DNA of 51,986 bases from DATFXM01 sp035315885. GTDB taxonomy: Bacteria > Acidobacteriota > Blastocatellia > UBA7656. The DNA lies in assembly GCA_035315885.1 (NCBI GenBank), contig DATFXM010000116.1:1-51986 (forward strand), given 5' to 3'. Both the position numbers and the translations under genes were made by a program. Below, piece by piece: positions 1 to 8,724 of the stretch (within the stretch, counting starts at the first letter, position 1; every line of letters starts with the position of its first letter). The notes below the pieces were generated by a model. That model was not told the origin of the DNA, did no database searches, and worked only from the letters and a program-made list of their open reading frames with translations.

Positions 1-15
1 ACTGCCTACTGCTTT

Positions 16-1746
16 TTACGCTGCCGACTGAATGATGAACCGCGTGTCGATGTTGTTCCTTTTTAGCAAAGCCTCGAAGCCCTGCTTGTCTACCGATTTC
101 AAGTAGGCCTCTTCAGGCTCCACCACCTTACTCTTCACGTACTCGATCAGCGAGTCGTTCAACATTAGGTTTCCTATTGCCTTCTGCGTCTGCATGATCG
201 AGCCGATCTGAAACGTTTTGCCTTCGCGAATCAAATTGCTCACCGCGGAGTTCACGATCAACGTCTCCAGCGCCGCCACGCGACCGCCCCCTGTCTTGCG
301 CAGCAAGGTTTGCGAGATTACCCCTCGCAGCGATTCAGACAGCATGATCCGGATTTGAGTCTGACGATCCGGAGGGAACTGATCGATGATCCGGTCCACG
401 GTCGAAGCAGCAGTCGTTGTGTGCAGCGTCCCAAACACCAGGTGCCCGGTCTCCGCCGTCTCTATCGCGATCGCAACCGTCTCCAGATCGCGCATCTCGC
501 CGACCAGCACTATATCGGGATCTTCACGGAGAGCCGCGCGCAACGCACCTCTGAACGAATCAGTGTGATTGTGCACCTCGCGCTGGTTTATCAGGCACTT
601 CTTGTTGTCGTGCACGAACTCTATCGGATCTTCGATCGTGATGATGTGATCCGCCCGGCAGCGGTTGATGTAGTCAATCAACGCGCACAAAGTAGTGGAT
701 TTTCCAGACCCCGTAGGGCCGGTCACCAGAACGAGCCCCTTATTCAGATGGCACAGCTTGAGAATGTGCTGCGAGATCTTGAGGTCTTCCGCGGTCAGGA
801 TTTTATTCGGAATCACCCGGAACACACCGCCCATTCCTTTGCGGTCCCGAAACACATTGGCGCGAAACCGCGCCAGTCCCGGTATCTCGTACGCAAAGTC
901 GGTGTCGTTGCGCTGCCGGAACTCCTCCGCGTTCTTCGGCGGCATCAACGTGTTTAGTAGCCGAATCGTATCGTCCGATGTGAGCGGCCCGATCGATGGG
1001 CTCAGCACTGTCATCTCGCCATCCTTGCGCATCATCGGCGGCATGCTGACACTCAAGTGAAGGTCAGAAGCCTTCGCATCGAACATCGCACGGAACAAAC
1101 CGTCCATCGTGAGCGGCACTGAAAGCGACTGCACTTCGCGCGTTACCGGCGTCGGCGATTGCGGCTGTGAAGGAGGTCCGCTCTGAGGCTTGTTCTGACC
1201 GAGCGGCCCGGTTGACGCGCCCTGGAAATGCAATGCGCCTGTCGGACGGACCGGCTGCGCCTGACTGAGTGATCCCGTATGTCGAAGTTGACCGGACGGT
1301 TGCTGAGCCTGACTGAGTGAACCGGTAGGACGAGGCGGAGTCTGGCCTTGCGACAACGAACCGCTGGGGCGCGGTGGCTGCGCCTGGCTGAGCGGTCCGG
1401 TGACTCTCAGTTGCTGCGTCTGCTGCTGCTGACCCTGACCGTTAGGCGGGCGAAAAATAAAAGACATCGCGCCGCCTTGCCTGAGAACCCTGACTTTGAA
1501 CTTACCGATTCCGCTGCAGTCGTAGTCGAAATCCGCTGCAGCTTCTGTAGTCAATGTCTGACGCGCGCTTTGAGGAATAATCGCGCCGACCCAGCTACGA
1601 ATGTCGGAAGGGCTCAATGGTGAGGGCGAGAGGTCATACGCGCCGGTATCGGTTACAAGCCTCGCGTGCTGACCTACTTCAAAGCGGAGTTCTCTACCCC
1701 GCTGTGAGTGAAGAATACCCAGAAGATTATCCAAGCTTTCGAACAT
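16..1746 (-). CDS. pilT: PilT-type pilus retraction ATPase with extended N-terminus
   Basis: A PilT-family ATPase, the cytoplasmic hexameric motor that powers type IV pilus retraction. The C-terminal part (about residues 205-560) shows the family landmarks: Walker A GPTGSGKST near residue 343, an Asp box ITIEDPIEF, Walker B DPDIVLVGEMRD near 410 and a His box GTLHTTTA near 440. The N-terminus is odd. Residues 1-100 look like a second, degenerate PilT N-terminal domain, and a Pro/Gln-rich linker follows with about six TGSLSQAQ-like repeats. At about 576 aa it is far longer than the usual 340-380. I chose the ATG at 1746 because GGAG lies 11 nt upstream; an in-frame ATG at 1776 lacks such a site. 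A minus-strand TATAAT at 1818-1823 is a plausible -10 box. No other pilus gene is in the window, so the function rests on the ATPase domain. Confidence 0.9.
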   Translation of the reverse strand: MFESLDNLLGILHSQRGRELRFEVGQHARLVTDTGAYDLSPSPLSPSDIRSWVGAIIPQSARQTLTTEAAADFDYDCSGIGKFKVRVLRQGGAMSFIFRPPNGQGQQQQTQQLRVTGPLSQAQPPRPSGSLSQGQTPPRPTGSLSQAQQPSGQLRHTGSLSQAQPVRPTGALHFQGASTGPLGQNKPQSGPPSQPQSPTPVTREVQSLSVPLTMDGLFRAMFDAKASDLHLSVSMPPMMRKDGEMTVLSPSIGPLTSDDTIRLLNTLMPPKNAEEFRQRNDTDFAYEIPGLARFRANVFRDRKGMGGVFRVIPNKILTAEDLKISQHILKLCHLNKGLVLVTGPTGSGKSTTLCALIDYINRCRADHIITIEDPIEFVHDNKKCLINQREVHNHTDSFRGALRAALREDPDIVLVGEMRDLETVAIAIETAETGHLVFGTLHTTTAASTVDRIIDQFPPDRQTQIRIMLSESLRGVISQTLLRKTGGGRVAALETLIVNSAVSNLIREGKTFQIGSIMQTQKAIGNLMLNDSLIEYVKSKVVEPEEAYLKSVDKQGFEALLKRNNIDTRFIIQSAA

Positions 1747-1817
1747 ACGAAGAAATGCTCCAAGGGGAAAAAACATCAGGCGGGGGGCAGGGTGCGAAGG
1801 AGGATTAAAGCAACGGC

Positions 1818-1823
1818 ATTATA
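1818..1823 (-). promoter_or_regulatory. Candidate -10 box of the pilT-like gene
   Basis: A perfect TATAAT reads on the minus strand 72 nt upstream of the chosen ATG (1746). No convincing -35 hexamer is seen at the expected spacing, so this is a tentative promoter element based on the -10 consensus alone. Confidence 0.35.
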
Positions 1824-1921
1824 AGGGCTGGGTGTTCGGGGCAAAAGAGTTTCTTTTATTTCTTGAGTAGAAAGTAATTAGTTCGTGAATCGGTACCCTC
1901 CCGATTGGTTCGAGTTTGGCG

Positions 1922-1951
1922 GGTGCTCTTGCGGGACGCTGCAGGGGCACC
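1922..1951 (-). terminator. Hairpin after the DUF2911 gene
   Basis: An 11-bp stem (GGTGCTCTTGC at 1922-1932 with GCAGGGGCACC at 1941-1951, two G-U pairs) encloses an 8-nt loop. It lies 19 nt downstream of the DUF2911 stop codon. No U-tract follows on the minus strand, so it may be an RNA-protecting hairpin or a weak terminator rather than a classical intrinsic one. Confidence 0.4.
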
Positions 1952-1969
1952 GATCCACGAGCTGGATAT

Positions 1970-2506
1970 TTACTTAACGTCGAACGCGCCTGACAAAACG
2001 TCCTTTCCCCACTGAATTTTTATCGCCGCCTTGCCTTTGCTATCGGCGAGCGCGATGTTCAACTGCTCGGTCGAATCGCTCACTTTCTCGCTCTTGAGCG
2101 GAAGCTCGGCGATGAATCCCTCGGTCAGCGGGGGCGCGCCCCAGACTCCGGTCTTTGGATGGAAGCACAACAGCCATGCGCCTCCTGATTTCTTGAGCCA
2201 GAGGGTGTACTTGCCTGCGGCTACTGGTTTGCCGGCAACTACAAGGTCCTTTGAGGAATCGATCTGCGTTGCCTGGTTCATACCCAGACGCCAGACCTGG
2301 CCGTCGCTAAGTTGGGAGAGCATATCGCGCCCTTTGAGACTCGGGCGGCCGTAATCGATTTTGATTGCGGCACCCTTAACGGTGGCCGACGCCGTGCCGC
2401 GCCCGTCCTGTGCGAGGATGGCAGAGCCAAGAAGCGAGATTGCGATTGTTGCGTAAGTGAGCCGCTTGAGAGAAAGCGGCTTGAGAGAAAACTGCTTGAG
2501 ATTCAT
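1970..2506 (-). CDS. Secreted DUF2911 protein
   Basis: A 178-aa protein of the DUF2911 family, whose function is unknown. A Sec-type signal peptide is visible: a basic start followed by the hydrophobic stretch ATIAISLLGSAILAQ, ending near residue 33. The mature part has the family-typical segments DYGRPSLKGRD, VWRLGMNQAT, GKYTLWL and a C-terminal IQWGKDVLSG. The protein is expected in the periplasm or outside the cell. The N-terminus holds three near-identical LK(Q)FSLKPLSLKRL-type steps, which come from a short DNA direct repeat. The ATG is preceded by GGAGAGG about 8 nt upstream. The gene is divergent from the large secreted protein across 557 bp and stands alone. Domain assignment is firm; no biochemical role can be given. 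Confidence 0.85.
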   Translation of the reverse strand: MNLKQFSLKPLSLKRLTYATIAISLLGSAILAQDGRGTASATVKGAAIKIDYGRPSLKGRDMLSQLSDGQVWRLGMNQATQIDSSKDLVVAGKPVAAGKYTLWLKKSGGAWLLCFHPKTGVWGAPPLTEGFIAELPLKSEKVSDSTEQLNIALADSKGKAAIKIQWGKDVLSGAFDVK

Positions 2507-3063
2507 TCGTGGTGACCTCTCCTTTAGCTTTTAAGATTGTGAGTCCCTGTTGTAACCGCCGTAGCTGATTATCGGGTATTTGGTGAATGGCCAGCAAGAA
2601 AGATGGAGCGACGAGGAGACGCGGGGACGCGGAGACGCGAAGCAGGAGGCACTCACCTAGCGTGATGAGATTTCCGGGTCGCCCCTTCGCCCCTTCGCCC
2701 ATTCAACCCTTCGTTCCCCGCGTCCCCGCGTCACTTCCCTCACTCATAACTGGATACGAAATTTACAATCGGACGCGAACTTAGTATACAGATTTGCATC
2801 TTCGTTTCGATGACACTTGCTCGTCTCCCTTTGTATCCCTTGTTTTTGTTCGGCATTGAAATATGACCACCACCGCCACAAGCAGGCACACAGGTTGCAC
2901 AACAGCACGAACGACACACTTTCTTAACCGTTCTTAAGTTGATTTGGTCTCCGGACTTATTGCTGGGCCTTGCATGGAATTTTCGAGTCAAGCCTCTACC
3001 AAGGCCACCGCTCGATCCGCGCCAGCCCGGGAGCTTCGGGATTTGTTTGTAGTGGGAAGCCCC
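2507..3063. other. Gene-free stretch between two divergent secreted-protein genes
   Basis: This 557-bp divergent gap contains one copy of the GC-rich GRGACGCG inverted-repeat family (2602-2741). Beyond that I see AT-richer DNA up to the large gene. Open frames here are short and repeat-derived. Promoters for both flanking genes must lie in it, but no clear -35/-10 pair stands out. Confidence 0.6.
2602..2741. repeat. GC-rich GRGACGCG inverted repeat, copy 1
   Basis: The left arm (2602-2642) carries direct 8-bp units of the form GAGACGCG and GGGACGCG. The right arm (2712-2741) carries the reverse complement, CGCGTCCCCGCGTC. A core near 2671-2697 reads TTTCCGGGTCGCCCCTTCG followed by CCCCTTCG. 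The same arms and core recur at 11671-11800 and 16746-16890, so this is a dispersed family. No terminal target duplication or transposase is visible. It behaves like a REP or MITE-like intergenic element. Confidence 0.7.
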
Positions 3064-6000
3064 ATGACGATGAAGCGAGCATCTCTGGTCCTGCTCCTGG
3101 CGCTCAGCGTTGGAGTGCTAGCGATTCCTTTTTCGCGAGCGTCGGCCCGCGCACACGCAAGAGCTCTTTCATCAGTCGAGTCTGGGACAACCCCATACCG
3201 TCGTAACGAGCCTTCGACAACCTCGCTCACCGCACCGCAATCCAGCAAATTAGTTCTCGAGCAACACGACGTTCGTTACTCGGGCACGCTTTCAGACGAT
3301 GTTCGTGATCGCTTTTTTGGTTCTCACTCAAATGCGGCCGCAACTCGATCCAAGAAAAGGAATGGCGCTCGATCGATCGAAGTAGCTGCCGGGCTTCAGC
3401 CGCAGATAGGGCAGCCGCAGGTTCTCAACGCTCGCAGCGCACTATCGGCCGCTATAGCTACAACCCTCGGCGGCCGAGATACTCAATTCTCAGAGGTAGC
3501 TCTCATAGCCGATTGGGACGGTCGCGAAGACTGCAACGCCGACCGCGCCGCAAAAATAGACGACTTTTCGGGTGTCGAGGTTGATCCCGATCAGACCCTC
3601 ACTCGCACTGCAATAAGCGAACATACGATCGCCAACGGCTTTCTAGAAAATGTGTTCTACTACGGCGATTCGATCGGTAATGTCTGGGTCGCAATCGATA
3701 TTGACGGCAACGGTACTCAAGATCAGATCCTGCAGATCAACTTGCCAACGGTGCTGAACATATTCGGCAGCCTCATGAGCGATGATCAGGTCACCATAAC
3801 CGGGCTGGCAGTGAACCCCGTAGCCGACCTCACCAGTTTCGGCTACGCACCGCTTTCGGGCGTCACCGGTGAAATACTCTACGTCACTTACCACGACACC
3901 GAAGGCCTCCGGCTGTCCACCGGTAATCAGATCGTGCGAAGCGGACTACTAGCTTTCCCAATAAGCGACGCGCCATCACCTCCCGCGGTAAGCCCGATCA
4001 TTAGTGACACCGGATTCCCCATCACCGTCGGAGCTGCATTCGGAATCGCTTTCTCAGTTTTTTCAAACGTAGCCGGTTGTGCGGTCGATGATGACGGCAG
4101 CGTTTATTTTCAAAACGTGGACCTGATCGGATTAGGCGGCGCTAATATCGTGAAGGTCCAGTCGCTGGACACCCCAACGAACCAGGATCGCTCGCTTGCA
4201 ACCGCAACTTTCCAGTTGATCACCAATTTGAACCCTCCAAACAGGAGGTATCCCGACACGAGCGGGCCGCCGACACAAATCAACCGTTTCACTAACTACT
4301 CCGGCACGTCTACCACGTTTGGAAACATCGTTGCCCTGGCAATCGGCCAGTGCAATTCGCTTTACGCCGCCGTAGCCCGTTCTTTTGTTGCAGGCGACGA
4401 TCAGGGAACGCAATCCACTGAAGGCCTGTTCACGAATCCTTCTGCGCTGGGTCCGACACCCTCGATGGTCATCAGTTTCGCGGATTGTTCGGGACGGTTG
4501 GATGCCTGCTCGACCCTGCCCGCCGCACCTAACCTCGGGATAATTCCCTCGCCGGACGGCTTGGCGGATTCGTCGGACCTCCTGATCCCCGCGACTCCCG
4601 GAGTAAACAATTTCAGAGTCTTTGTCCTCGGCAATGGACCGGACATTCGTTCCCTCGCGTCGACAAACAACATCATCACCACGTTCACCTTGAAGATCGA
4701 CATGCAGATCGACTTTACCGCGCACGCGGGTCTCGCGGTAGACCAGAACCGAACGGTCTATGTGATCAGTGGAGGCGAACCCGCCGGCGTCGGCAAGAGT
4801 CCATCACCTTCGCTAGGAGAAATCCTGTGCTTTGAAGACACCTGTCCAGCGGATCGACGAGCCGACTTCGTGGATCTTCGTAGTGATGGTCTTCCGAACC
4901 CGCCATCGTCTGGAGGCAACGTAGGCGATGGCGATTCCGACAGGTTCGATCACATCTACTTTGTCGCTCCCAACGATCAGATTACTCTCACGCCAACCGG
5001 ACTGTCCGGCCTCGCAACCGGATTCCTTCGGTACACGAATCGACTCGCTCCAAACCCGATTGGTCCGGGCGTGACACTCGGCGTCTCTATCCCGGTTCAG
5101 TCTGATGACTCAACCGACGGCACCATTCTGTTCGAGCTTCTGGATCCGGGTCATCAGGTTGCCGGAGGTGACGATCAGAATCCACCTTTCACCGGCGATG
5201 ACGACGACGGTCAGGGAACGCCCGCGTTAGCCGAGCCATTGAGCGGAGGCTTTGAGTTCGTGTTTGGAGGACCCGCTGGAACCTCCGGGTGTGTGTGGAA
5301 CGGGTTCTTCCTGAACTCCAACGGAAATCTGACGTTCGGTGAAGGAGATACGAGAAACACTCCGACCGTCGCGGATTTCAGATCCGGTCCCCCAAGAATT
5401 GCGCCGGCGTGGACTGATCTCAACCCGGCAGCACGCTCGTTCAACAGTGGCACCTTCCCGTTACAAGCTCTTGGCTTCAGTGGAGTGAACTCATTCCAGG
5501 TTCGCTGGATTAACGTACCCCAGTCGGGATCCGAAGCTTGCGTCGGAACGCAGTCGGGATCTACGAATACCTTCTCGGTTACGTTGTTTGACGACGGCAC
5601 TGGCATAGATGAGAACGCCAGTCAAACTCTCAACAACGCAAACCCGATTGGAAACAACGGAGGGCCGTTTGATCTGATGGAAGGGCCGAATGCTTTGCGC
5701 TTTACGCGAGAGCCCTCCACCGGAGTCCTGGTTGGATGCGCGCTGCGGCCCGAAGGATCCGGAATTTTTGTCTTTGATTACTGCCGAATGGATTTGATAG
5801 GAACGCTGGACCGGTCCGTGCTGACCGGTTACTCGATAGGCGGGCAAGACCCGTTGAACCCACCCGGCCTGTGCGAGATCAATCTGTCAGAAGCCGCAAG
5901 AGCCGCCGATACAAATCCGTTTGGCGTAATCCAGGGTGAAACGGCCTCGATTGGCTGCCCGTTGTGCTGCATCGGAGAAGGAACCGAACCCACCTTGTTT

Positions 6001-7392
6001 GAGCTGTTCAACGAGGGGCGAGTCGCCAGCATCCGAAGCGACGGCACCTTCGAGCAGGCCGCAGCGGACTTCGATCTCAGAGCGGAAGGTAATGTTTCAG
6101 CCCTGTGCACGCCGCCACTCCAGCGAGACTTGAATCGTGATCGTCTTTGCTTCCTCGGCGTGGGTTGCAGTCCTCGCTCGAGCCCTCGTTGCCAGAGCGT
6201 GCTTCCGTCTGCCTTTGTCACTACTCCAACCACCACCGGCATCGTGAATGCTCTGTGCAGTGTGCAGATTAACATGATCGGATGTGGGTTCTTTCCTAAC
6301 GAGACGACGCTTATTTGTCAGAATGTCGTGAGCAACACAGGCATTCCGATCCAGAGACCGGGTAAGAGCGTGAGTACGAGCGCTACATTGGTCTGCGATA
6401 CAAACGGCGACGGCGTTCCGGAAGCAACGATCGTTATGACGAACGTCAGCCCGCTCAGTTGCAATCTTGTTCGTGGAACGCTGGCGGCGCTGGGTCCGAA
6501 TTTGCCCGGCACAGCGTTCCCGTTATCGTGTTGCGGAGGAACTGGTGTCATCAACCTGACCACGAGGTTCAGCGAGGGTGACAACAATGTCTTCGGGCCG
6601 TTTACTCTGACCACCGGTTGCCCAATCAACCTCGGGGTAAGAGCGCCAGTTCTCTTGTCGGCAACACCGTCATCCGGAATTTGCGGCATAGGAAATGACA
6701 TACTGCTGACTGGCGCGTGCTTTGTGATACCTCAGGGCAGCGTTACAAGCGTCTTCGCGGTGCAGCGCGACAATCCATCAAATGTCATTCAAGCAACGCG
6801 CTTCTTTGTGTTGAATGCGAATTTGATCGACGCGTTTTTCCAATTCGGCACTGCGAATGCGAATAAGACGTTTCTGATTTTTGTGACAGGCCCGGGTGGA
6901 ACGAGCCGCAACCTGAGTTCGCTTCCGGCGGGAGCGCCCGCAGGCTGTCCGATCGGCAACGAAGAAGGAGTCCGCGTCACTTTCTCATGCATAGTTGAAA
7001 CGGGTGGGTGCATTCCGGATGTGGCCTCGCCGGGATGTCCGTGTCCGTCGGGAGTTCCGCCGGGCACAAATGGTTGCACCGGCTTGGACGTAGCCATTGT
7101 AAACGGGTGTCATCTGAGCCGAGGTTCTGGTGGCGTGTTCGCGCTGGATGTGTTTGGGAAGAACATCAAACGAGGCGCGACGATAGTAGTGGGCGGTCAC
7201 GCTCCGAAGAGGATTAAGTTTCGGGAGCGTGATCCGGATTTCCCCAACGGGTTCGTGCGCGTGACTCTCAAGGGCGGGGTATGCAAGGGTCTACCAGGTG
7301 CGATAGTGGTGACAAATCCATCTCCGGCACCCGGAGTACCTCCGACGCCATCTCAGCCCTTTGCCTGTGCGGAAGTTTGTCCGACGACATAG
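3064..7392 (+). CDS. Large secreted Cys-rich protein with nidogen-like and TIG-like regions
   Basis: A 1442-aa exported protein. The open frame begins further upstream, but the ATG at 3064 starts a clear signal peptide (MTMKRASLVLLLALSVGVLA), so I place the start there; the preceding GGGAAG is a weak ribosome site. After the leader comes a low-complexity segment, then a beta-rich region with an Asp-rich DIDGNGTQD loop near residue 211 that may bind calcium. Residues about 730-930 resemble a nidogen-like domain (FVFGGPAGTSGCVWNGFFLN, NSFQVRWINV). The last 450 residues are rich in Cys and Gly, with an IPT/TIG-like stretch around 1194-1290. There is no obvious sorting tag or membrane anchor. I infer a cell-surface or secreted structural or adhesive role; no enzyme motif is seen. 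Confidence 0.8.
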   Translation: MTMKRASLVLLLALSVGVLAIPFSRASARAHARALSSVESGTTPYRRNEPSTTSLTAPQSSKLVLEQHDVRYSGTLSDDVRDRFFGSHSNAAATRSKKRNGARSIEVAAGLQPQIGQPQVLNARSALSAAIATTLGGRDTQFSEVALIADWDGREDCNADRAAKIDDFSGVEVDPDQTLTRTAISEHTIANGFLENVFYYGDSIGNVWVAIDIDGNGTQDQILQINLPTVLNIFGSLMSDDQVTITGLAVNPVADLTSFGYAPLSGVTGEILYVTYHDTEGLRLSTGNQIVRSGLLAFPISDAPSPPAVSPIISDTGFPITVGAAFGIAFSVFSNVAGCAVDDDGSVYFQNVDLIGLGGANIVKVQSLDTPTNQDRSLATATFQLITNLNPPNRRYPDTSGPPTQINRFTNYSGTSTTFGNIVALAIGQCNSLYAAVARSFVAGDDQGTQSTEGLFTNPSALGPTPSMVISFADCSGRLDACSTLPAAPNLGIIPSPDGLADSSDLLIPATPGVNNFRVFVLGNGPDIRSLASTNNIITTFTLKIDMQIDFTAHAGLAVDQNRTVYVISGGEPAGVGKSPSPSLGEILCFEDTCPADRRADFVDLRSDGLPNPPSSGGNVGDGDSDRFDHIYFVAPNDQITLTPTGLSGLATGFLRYTNRLAPNPIGPGVTLGVSIPVQSDDSTDGTILFELLDPGHQVAGGDDQNPPFTGDDDDGQGTPALAEPLSGGFEFVFGGPAGTSGCVWNGFFLNSNGNLTFGEGDTRNTPTVADFRSGPPRIAPAWTDLNPAARSFNSGTFPLQALGFSGVNSFQVRWINVPQSGSEACVGTQSGSTNTFSVTLFDDGTGIDENASQTLNNANPIGNNGGPFDLMEGPNALRFTREPSTGVLVGCALRPEGSGIFVFDYCRMDLIGTLDRSVLTGYSIGGQDPLNPPGLCEINLSEAARAADTNPFGVIQGETASIGCPLCCIGEGTEPTLFELFNEGRVASIRSDGTFEQAAADFDLRAEGNVSALCTPPLQRDLNRDRLCFLGVGCSPRSSPRCQSVLPSAFVTTPTTTGIVNALCSVQINMIGCGFFPNETTLICQNVVSNTGIPIQRPGKSVSTSATLVCDTNGDGVPEATIVMTNVSPLSCNLVRGTLAALGPNLPGTAFPLSCCGGTGVINLTTRFSEGDNNVFGPFTLTTGCPINLGVRAPVLLSATPSSGICGIGNDILLTGACFVIPQGSVTSVFAVQRDNPSNVIQATRFFVLNANLIDAFFQFGTANANKTFLIFVTGPGGTSRNLSSLPAGAPAGCPIGNEEGVRVTFSCIVETGGCIPDVASPGCPCPSGVPPGTNGCTGLDVAIVNGCHLSRGSGGVFALDVFGKNIKRGATIVVGGHAPKRIKFRERDPDFPNGFVRVTLKGGVCKGLPGAIVVTNPSPAPGVPPTPSQPFACAEVCPTT

Positions 7393-7444
7393 GCAAGAAG
7401 ATCGCGCGACGAATCACGTATGCCGGCTCCCTCACTAGCCGGCC

Positions 7445-7479
7445 GAGGGAGGGGAGCACGGGGTGTGTTCTCCTCCCTC
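7445..7479 (+). terminator. Strong hairpin downstream of the large secreted protein
   Basis: GAGGGAGGGGAGCAC (7445-7459) pairs with GTGTTCTCCTCCCTC (7465-7479) as a 15-bp stem with two G-U pairs and a 5-nt loop. It sits 53 nt after the stop codon. The run after the stem is not U-rich, so termination strength is uncertain. Confidence 0.5.
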
Positions 7480-7488
7480 CTCTAGGAA

Positions 7489-7594
7489 GTTCTGAGTACT
7501 GAGTGCTGAGTGGTGAGAACTCAAATCTGAAATCTGCGATTGCACTTCTGAGTGCCAACCCCTTCGAGGTTGGCACTCAGCACTCAGCACTCCT
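7489..7594. repeat. Heptad inverted repeat upstream of rlmN
   Basis: The left side has four 7-bp units at 7489-7516 (GTTCTGA, GTACTGA, GTGCTGA, GTGGTGA). The right side has three inverse units at 7573-7593 (GCACTCA twice, then GCACTCC). Between them GAGTGCCAACC (7550-7560) and GGTTGGCACTC (7568-7578) form a perfect 11-bp stem with a 7-nt loop. This is one member of a 7-bp periodic family found in many gaps of this window. Confidence 0.75.
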
Positions 7595-7603
7595 CAATTC
7601 CCT

Positions 7604-7612
7604 TGCTATAAT
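7604..7612 (+). promoter_or_regulatory. Extended -10 promoter of rlmN
   Basis: TGCTATAAT forms a perfect extended -10 element (TGn-TATAAT). The rlmN ATG is at 7619, only 6 nt beyond the -10 box, so transcription would start at or very near the A of the start codon. This predicts a leaderless mRNA. There is no Shine-Dalgarno sequence before the ATG, which agrees. Confidence 0.5.
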
Positions 7613-7618
7613 CGATGA

Positions 7619-8680
7619 ATGCAGTCGATCTCCATCGATGGCCGTACTGAGCTGACCGGCCTTACCCGAGACGAATTGCGCGCTTACGTGACCGGCCTCG
7701 GAGAGTTGCCTTTTCGTTCTCAACAACTGTTCCAACAGATCTATCGCCGCAGAGTTCTTGATTTCAGCGACATCACCGAGTTGCCCAAGAGGCTTCGAGC
7801 AGCCCTCGACCGGCAGTCAGTCATCACTCACACCCGAGTCCGCAGCATCTTTAACTCGGTGGACGGAACAAGGCGCTACCTGCTTTCCCTCGGCGACAGC
7901 CAGGACGTCGAGTCGGTTTTCATGCCCGAAGAGCATCGCGACACGATATGCATCTCAAGTCAGGTCGGTTGTCCTCTGGCGTGCGACTTTTGTATGACCG
8001 GAGTCATCGGGCTGAAGCGAAACATGACCGCCGGCGAAATCGTGTCGCAAGTCACCATCGTGCTGAATGACGTCTACGGGCGCGGCGTCCAGCCCCCTCA
8101 CGGAACAAACATCGTGATGATGGGCATGGGTGAGCCGCTACTCAACTATGAAGCGGTCATGCAGTCGGTGCGGCTGATGTCGGATGAAGAGGGACTTGCC
8201 ATCGCTCCTAGACGTGTCACGTTGTCTACGGCCGGCATCGTCCCGCGAATTTACGATCTGGCGAAAGAGGAGGTTCGACCGAGACTCGCAATCTCGTTGA
8301 CCGCTGCCAATGATGAGATTCGGGACAGGCTCTTCCCGATAAATCGAAAATACCCGCTAGCGCAATTGATCGAGTCATGCCGTGCCTATCCACTAGATGA
8401 TCGCGAACGATTGACGTTCGAGTACGTGATGCTGGCCGACCTCAACGACAGCGTCGGTCACGCTCGTGAACTGGTGAAGCTTCTTTCGGGAATCAGGGCC
8501 AAAGTGAATCTGATACCGCACAATCCTGCACCTGAGCTTCCGTACAACTCTTCTCCAATGCCTGTGATTCTGGCCTTCCAGGAAGTCCTGACCAAGGCTG
8601 GAGTGCCTGCATTCATTCGACGACCTCGTGGCCAGGACATTTCGGCAGCCTGCGGCCAGCTTGCCGCAAGGAGAAGCTGA
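7619..8680 (+). CDS. rlmN: Dual-specificity 23S rRNA/tRNA adenine-C2 methyltransferase
   Basis: RlmN is a radical-SAM enzyme that methylates C2 of A2503 in 23S rRNA and of A37 in some tRNAs, by a ping-pong mechanism through a methylated cysteine. All key residues are present. The 4Fe-4S ligands are Cys118, Cys122 and Cys125 (CPLACDFC). The two mechanistic cysteines are Cys111 (in TICISSQVGC) and Cys345 (in ISAACGQL). The SAM-binding MGMGEPLLN and the LSTAGIVP strand are also intact. Length 353 aa is normal. The start follows directly on an extended -10 box with no ribosome site. The nuclease-like gene begins 44 nt downstream on the same strand and may be co-transcribed. Confidence 0.97.
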   Translation: MQSISIDGRTELTGLTRDELRAYVTGLGELPFRSQQLFQQIYRRRVLDFSDITELPKRLRAALDRQSVITHTRVRSIFNSVDGTRRYLLSLGDSQDVESVFMPEEHRDTICISSQVGCPLACDFCMTGVIGLKRNMTAGEIVSQVTIVLNDVYGRGVQPPHGTNIVMMGMGEPLLNYEAVMQSVRLMSDEEGLAIAPRRVTLSTAGIVPRIYDLAKEEVRPRLAISLTAANDEIRDRLFPINRKYPLAQLIESCRAYPLDDRERLTFEYVMLADLNDSVGHARELVKLLSGIRAKVNLIPHNPAPELPYNSSPMPVILAFQEVLTKAGVPAFIRRPRGQDISAACGQLAARRS

Positions 8681-8724
8681 GGCAGACCTTGCGCTAAGAG
8701 CGTTGGCTTTGCTAAAAGGCCCGA

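Noticed and set aside
4132..4725. 197-codon minus-strand frame inside the large secreted protein gene
   Set aside because: It is fully covered by a well-supported gene on the other strand, has an Arg-rich shadow composition and no ribosome site.
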